Positions 6,856-9,018 of a DNA stretch of 9,018 bases are shown here, one piece after another; within the stretch, counting starts at the first letter, position 1; each line of letters opens with the position of its first letter. Position numbers and translations under genes: made by a program. The notes under the pieces were generated by a model. It had not been told where the DNA came from. It saw nothing but the letters and a program-made list of their open reading frames with translations, and made no database searches. This DNA is from Paracoccaceae bacterium (GTDB lineage Bacteria > Pseudomonadota > Alphaproteobacteria > Rhodobacterales > Rhodobacteraceae), in the NCBI GenBank assembly GCA_015485015.1, contig WFUK01000436.1:1-9018 (forward strand), read 5' to 3'.

Positions 6856-7142
6856 TGGCTGATCTCTGCGCCATCCCCCTCCAGCAGCAAGCGCTTGATC
6901 CGGCTGGTTTCGCCAGAGATAAACCGGATGCGGGATTTGGCAATGCCGCAGGTTTTACCCAAATAAACCAGCAGTGCCTTATTGGCAGCGCCATTCACCG
7001 GCGGGGCCGAAACCCTGACCCGCAGCACCGCTTGGCCGGATGCATCCAGCCCGATTCCGTCAATGCCATTCCTGCCGCCTTTTGGCGTGAGGCGCACCGC
7101 AAGCATCAGCCCGCCTTCCGCCTCGTGCCATGGCAGGCTCAT
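6828..7142 (-). CDS. DUF167 (YggU-family) protein
   Basis: 104 residues, the usual size for this small conserved family (PF02594), whose biochemical role is not established. Family signatures are LAVRLTPKGGRN (14-25), VSAPPVNGAANKALL (44-58) and ISGETSRIKRLLL (75-87), giving the expected small alpha/beta fold. No signal or membrane segment. The start codon overlaps the stop of the upstream yggT gene (ATGA, 7139-7142) and has no clear Shine-Dalgarno sequence of its own, so translation probably depends on coupling to yggT. The yggT-yggU pairing is also found in other proteobacteria. The 3' end takes part in the inverted repeat shared with gor. Confidence 0.9.
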   Translation of the reverse strand: MSLPWHEAEGGLMLAVRLTPKGGRNGIDGIGLDASGQAVLRVRVSAPPVNGAANKALLVYLGKTCGIAKSRIRFISGETSRIKRLLLEGDGAEISQKLADLTQE

Positions 7143-7426
7143 CCAAAGGCGCCGATATTGTTATAGAGTATGGTGCGCAGGGCAAAAATGCCAAAGATCA
7201 CCACCATCGGCGCCAGATCAAGCCCGCCCATATTGGGCAATACGCGGCGGATCGGGCCGTATAGCGGCTCCAGCATACGGTTCAGCCCATACCATATTTG
7301 CGCCACCAATGGCTGACGCAGGTTCAGCACCTGAAATCCCACCAGCCAGCTCATGATAATATGGGCAATTACGATGAACCAAACGATGTCTATGGCAAAG
7401 GTCAGGATTTGAAATAACGAGGTCAT
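7139..7426 (-). CDS. YggT-family small integral membrane protein
   Basis: 95 residues with two hydrophobic segments, about 4-29 and 70-89, joined by a loop containing the family signature RMLEPLYGPIRRVLPNMGGLDLAP (50-73). This is the single-repeat form; gammaproteobacterial YggT has two repeats in about 190 residues. Relatives have been tied to osmotic tolerance in bacteria and to membrane organisation in cyanobacteria and plastids (YlmG/CCB3), but the molecular role is unclear. GGAG on the minus strand (7434-7437 on +) lies 7 bases before the ATG and supports the start. First gene of a leftward pair with DUF167. Confidence 0.9.
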   Translation of the reverse strand: MTSLFQILTFAIDIVWFIVIAHIIMSWLVGFQVLNLRQPLVAQIWYGLNRMLEPLYGPIRRVLPNMGGLDLAPMVVIFGIFALRTILYNNIGAFG

Positions 7427-7469
7427 TTTCCGGCTCCGGTTACGGGTTGAGCGCCATACCTAATATCTG

Positions 7470-7492
7470 CGCGCCCCTTGCGCAAGGGCGCG
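7470..7492. repeat. GC-rich palindrome in the yggT/thioesterase divergent region
   Basis: CGCGCCCCTTGC (7470-7481) followed directly by GCAAGGGCGCG (7482-7492): an 11-bp inverted repeat centred on TTGCGCAA with one extra C in the left arm. The inner 12 bases CCTTGCGCAAGG are perfectly palindromic. It lies midway between two divergent genes (starts at 7426 on - and 7575 on +), where a dimeric regulator would be expected to bind. As RNA it could also fold as a hairpin, but no U tract follows in either direction, so an operator is the likelier reading. No regulator can be named. Confidence 0.5.
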
Positions 7493-7574
7493 ATGCGACG
7501 CGACGTTATGGCTTGCCATCCGGAGGCTTTCCGGCTCTGCTTTGCGGCGAAATTACCCAGTGCCGGAGAAGCAT

Positions 7575-8105
7575 ATGTATCCGTTTATTCGTATGGCCTA
7601 TCATATGGCCAAGCACCGAAATGCCCCGCAGCTACCGGCGGATGGCGTGCATGTATCGCAGCATATGTGCTGGCCGGTGGATATCGATATGTGGCGCGAG
7701 CTGAATAATGGCCGCACGCTGACGCTCTATGATCTGGGGCGGATCCAGCTGGCGCGGCGCATGGGGCTGGTTGCGGCCTTGCGGCGGCGAGGCTGGGGCA
7801 TGACCATGGCGGGCGTTACCGCGCGCTATCGCCGAAGGGTGGTTATGTTTGATCGCTTCGAGATGCGCTCAAAGGCTATCGGCCATGATGGCCGGTTTTT
7901 CTATTTGCAACAAAGCATGTGGAAGAAAGAGGAGGCGATTTCCTCGGTGCTATACCGCGTGGCGGTGGTGGGGAAATCCGGCATTGTGCCGACCACAGAA
8001 GCCACAGCCGAAATGGGCTTTCCCGATTGGAACCCTCAAATGCCGGATTGGGTGGAAGCCTGGAACGGCGCGGAAAATTTGCGGGTTTGGCCGCCGGAAA
8101 CCTGA
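7575..8105 (+). CDS. Hotdog-fold thioesterase-like protein (4HBT_2/THEM6-like)
   Basis: 176 residues, matching the single-domain hotdog proteins annotated as acyl-CoA thioesterases in Rhodobacteraceae. The signature segment is WPVDIDMWRELNNGRTLTLYDLGR (33-56): the D-x-D and the NN pair at 44-45 correspond to the 4HBT active-site region DxDxxxHxNNxxY, but the usual His before NN is missing (Leu43 at that place, Glu42 next). VTARYRRRVVMFDRFEMRSKAIG (81-103) is the following beta-strand pair of the fold. Substrate unknown; acyl-CoA hydrolysis is inferred from family. The ATG at 7575 is chosen over upstream in-frame codons (TTG 7542) because GGAG at 7564-7567 lies 7 bases before it and the protein then begins MYPFIRMA like its relatives. 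No membrane segment is seen. Stands alone between yggT (divergent) and the transporter (115 bp downstream). Confidence 0.8.
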   Translation: MYPFIRMAYHMAKHRNAPQLPADGVHVSQHMCWPVDIDMWRELNNGRTLTLYDLGRIQLARRMGLVAALRRRGWGMTMAGVTARYRRRVVMFDRFEMRSKAIGHDGRFFYLQQSMWKKEEAISSVLYRVAVVGKSGIVPTTEATAEMGFPDWNPQMPDWVEAWNGAENLRVWPPET

Positions 8106-8192
8106 GGGGAATGCGGGGTGAATGGCGCAGGCGGGCGTTGATTTTGGTTACATCTGAAATCATGGCTTGAATTGCCGTGGCTTTGCCGCTCT

Positions 8193-8198
8193 TATACT
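8193..8198 (+). promoter_or_regulatory. Candidate -10 element before the MFS transporter
   Basis: TATACT, 5 of 6 to the sigma70 -10 consensus, 22 bases before the transporter start. The possible -35 boxes are badly spaced: TTGCCG (8172-8177) leaves 15 bp, TTGAAT (8167-8172) leaves 20 bp. The TTGAAT also forms the loop of a small imperfect hairpin CATGGC/GCCGTG (8161-8179). A separate promoter for the transporter is plausible but weakly supported. Confidence 0.3.
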
Positions 8199-8220
8199 CG
8201 CATAAAAACGGGAGAAAAAC

Positions 8221-9018
8221 ATGACCGAACGCGCTTCTAAAAAAGGTATCTGGAGCTGGATGCTGTTTGACTGGGCGGGGCAACCCTTTCATACCTTGGT
8301 AATCACCTTCATGTTTGCCCCCTATTTTGCCAGCGAGCTTTTCGCGACCGAGGCCGAAGGGCAGGCCATGTGGGGCTATCTGATTGCGCTTGCGGGTATT
8401 TTGGTGGCCCTGAGCGCGCCTATTCTGGGCGGCATTGCGGACCGGACCGGACCGCGTAAACCTTGGGTGCTTGGCTTTGGGGCGCTGTTTGTGGTTGGCA
8501 GTTACGGGCTGTGGTGGGCTTCGCCCGATCTGCCCAATCTGTTCTGGATCTATGTTTCTTTTGTCGCCGCCTTTATCGGCGCGGAATATATGATCATCTT
8601 TACCAATTCGATCCTGCCTGATTTGGTGCCGCGCAAAGAGGTGGGCAAGCTTTCGGGCTATGGCTGGGCTCTTGGCTATGTTGGCGGCGTGCTGGTGTTG
8701 TTTGTTATGCTGCTGTTTATGGTCACCCCTCCCGGCTCTGAAACCACGGTTTTGGGCAATGCGCCGATCTTCGGGCTGGACCCGGCCAAGGGCGAGGGTT
8801 TTCGCGCTTCGGGGCCGATTTCGGCGATCTGGTTTATCATCTTCGCCATTCCGTTTTTTCTGTTCACACCGGATGTGCGCAAAACCAAATCCAGAAAAGA
8901 AGCGGTGGTTGAAGAAGTTGGCGGGTTAAAAGAAAGCTGGAAGAAAATCAAAAACTTTCCACAGCTTGGCTTGTTTTTCCTCTCCTCGATGCTTTACCGC
9001 GATGCGCTGGTGGTGCTG
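8221..9018 (+). CDS. UMF1-type major facilitator superfamily transporter, 5' part
   Basis: The first 266 residues of an integral membrane transporter cut off by the window edge; complete members have about 12 membrane helices. It opens with the family-typical SWMLFDWAGQPFHTLVITFMFAPYF (12-36), then hydrophobic segments at about 50-72, 83-100, 108-130, 146-168 and 201-216. An MFS motif A-like loop, GGIADRTGPRKPW (70-82), lies between helices 2 and 3. A charged cytoplasmic stretch (219-247, many Lys and Glu) precedes the next segment. The assignment to the UMF1/Atg22-like group (PF11700) follows from the DWA motif near the N-terminus and the overall pattern; the substrate of bacterial members is unknown. 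GGAG at 8211-8214 lies 6 bases before the ATG. Same strand as the thioesterase, 115 bp downstream, possibly with its own promoter. Confidence 0.85.
   Translation, partial: MTERASKKGIWSWMLFDWAGQPFHTLVITFMFAPYFASELFATEAEGQAMWGYLIALAGILVALSAPILGGIADRTGPRKPWVLGFGALFVVGSYGLWWASPDLPNLFWIYVSFVAAFIGAEYMIIFTNSILPDLVPRKEVGKLSGYGWALGYVGGVLVLFVMLLFMVTPPGSETTVLGNAPIFGLDPAKGEGFRASGPISAIWFIIFAIPFFLFTPDVRKTKSRKEAVVEEVGGLKESWKKIKNFPQLGLFFLSSMLYRDALVVL

Noticed and set aside
7520..7534. Small inverted repeat CCGGA-N5-TCCGG in the yggT/thioesterase spacer
   Set aside because: Five base pairs in a GC-rich region are expected by chance and nothing else supports a function.
8161..8179. Hairpin CATGGC/GCCGTG after the thioesterase as a terminator
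   Set aside because: The stem is short, contains a G-U pair, and no U tract follows; it overlaps the candidate promoter region of the next gene.
1..9018. Defence system, prophage, transposon, integron, CRISPR or secondary-metabolite cluster
   Set aside because: All frames were read for such genes and for long or periodic repeats; every strong coding region belongs to housekeeping or small transport families and no terminal repeats or target-site duplications were seen.

Overview
The window looks like a core chromosomal stretch from an alphaproteobacterium, most probably Rhodobacterales (Roseobacter-like). This rests on protein flavour: the DUF2125-type secreted protein, the THEM6-like thioesterase, the plant-like GTCVIRGC redox motif of glutathione reductase, and a moderately GC-rich, compactly packed genome. 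I identified it from remembered family sequences, not from a search. There are ten protein genes, two of them cut by the window edges. I see no rRNA, tRNA, CRISPR array, transposase, integrase or obvious horizontally acquired island. No gene-free stretch reaches 300 bases; the longest is 148 bases (7427-7574).

Layout. 2-256 (+) is the 3' end of ribose-phosphate pyrophosphokinase (prs). 339-1656 (+) is a two-gene unit: an ArsR-family repressor with a vicinal Cys pair, overlapping by 8 bp a membrane permease of the ArsP/SO_0444 (COG0701, PF03773) type that carries two CxC motifs. This looks like a self-regulated metal or metalloid efflux module. The permease end overlaps, tail to tail, the end of a leftward unit: sdaA (L-serine ammonia-lyase, 4573-3182) followed by a secreted DUF2125 protein (3115-1649). 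Divergent from sdaA, 4685-6821 (+) holds rpiA (ribose-5-phosphate isomerase A) and gor (glutathione reductase), one base apart and probably co-transcribed. A 9-bp inverted repeat spans the gor stop codon and may act as a bidirectional terminator against the converging leftward pair yggT to DUF167 (7426-6828), which share an ATGA stop/start overlap. Divergent from yggT, 7575-8105 (+) is a hotdog-fold thioesterase, then the first 266 codons of a UMF1-type MFS transporter (8221 to the window end).

How they work together. prs and rpiA both serve ribose-5-phosphate/PRPP metabolism. rpiA and gor pair the pentose phosphate pathway with NADPH-dependent glutathione reduction. The arsR/permease pair would handle a thiol-reactive metal or metalloid, for which a glutathione supply is relevant, but that link is only inferred from proximity. 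I find no clear sign of a novel multi-gene system. The points most worth a second look are the substrate and sensor chemistry of the ArsR/permease pair, its repeat-rich upstream region, the C-terminal Cys of SdaA, and the terminator and palindrome structures between genes.
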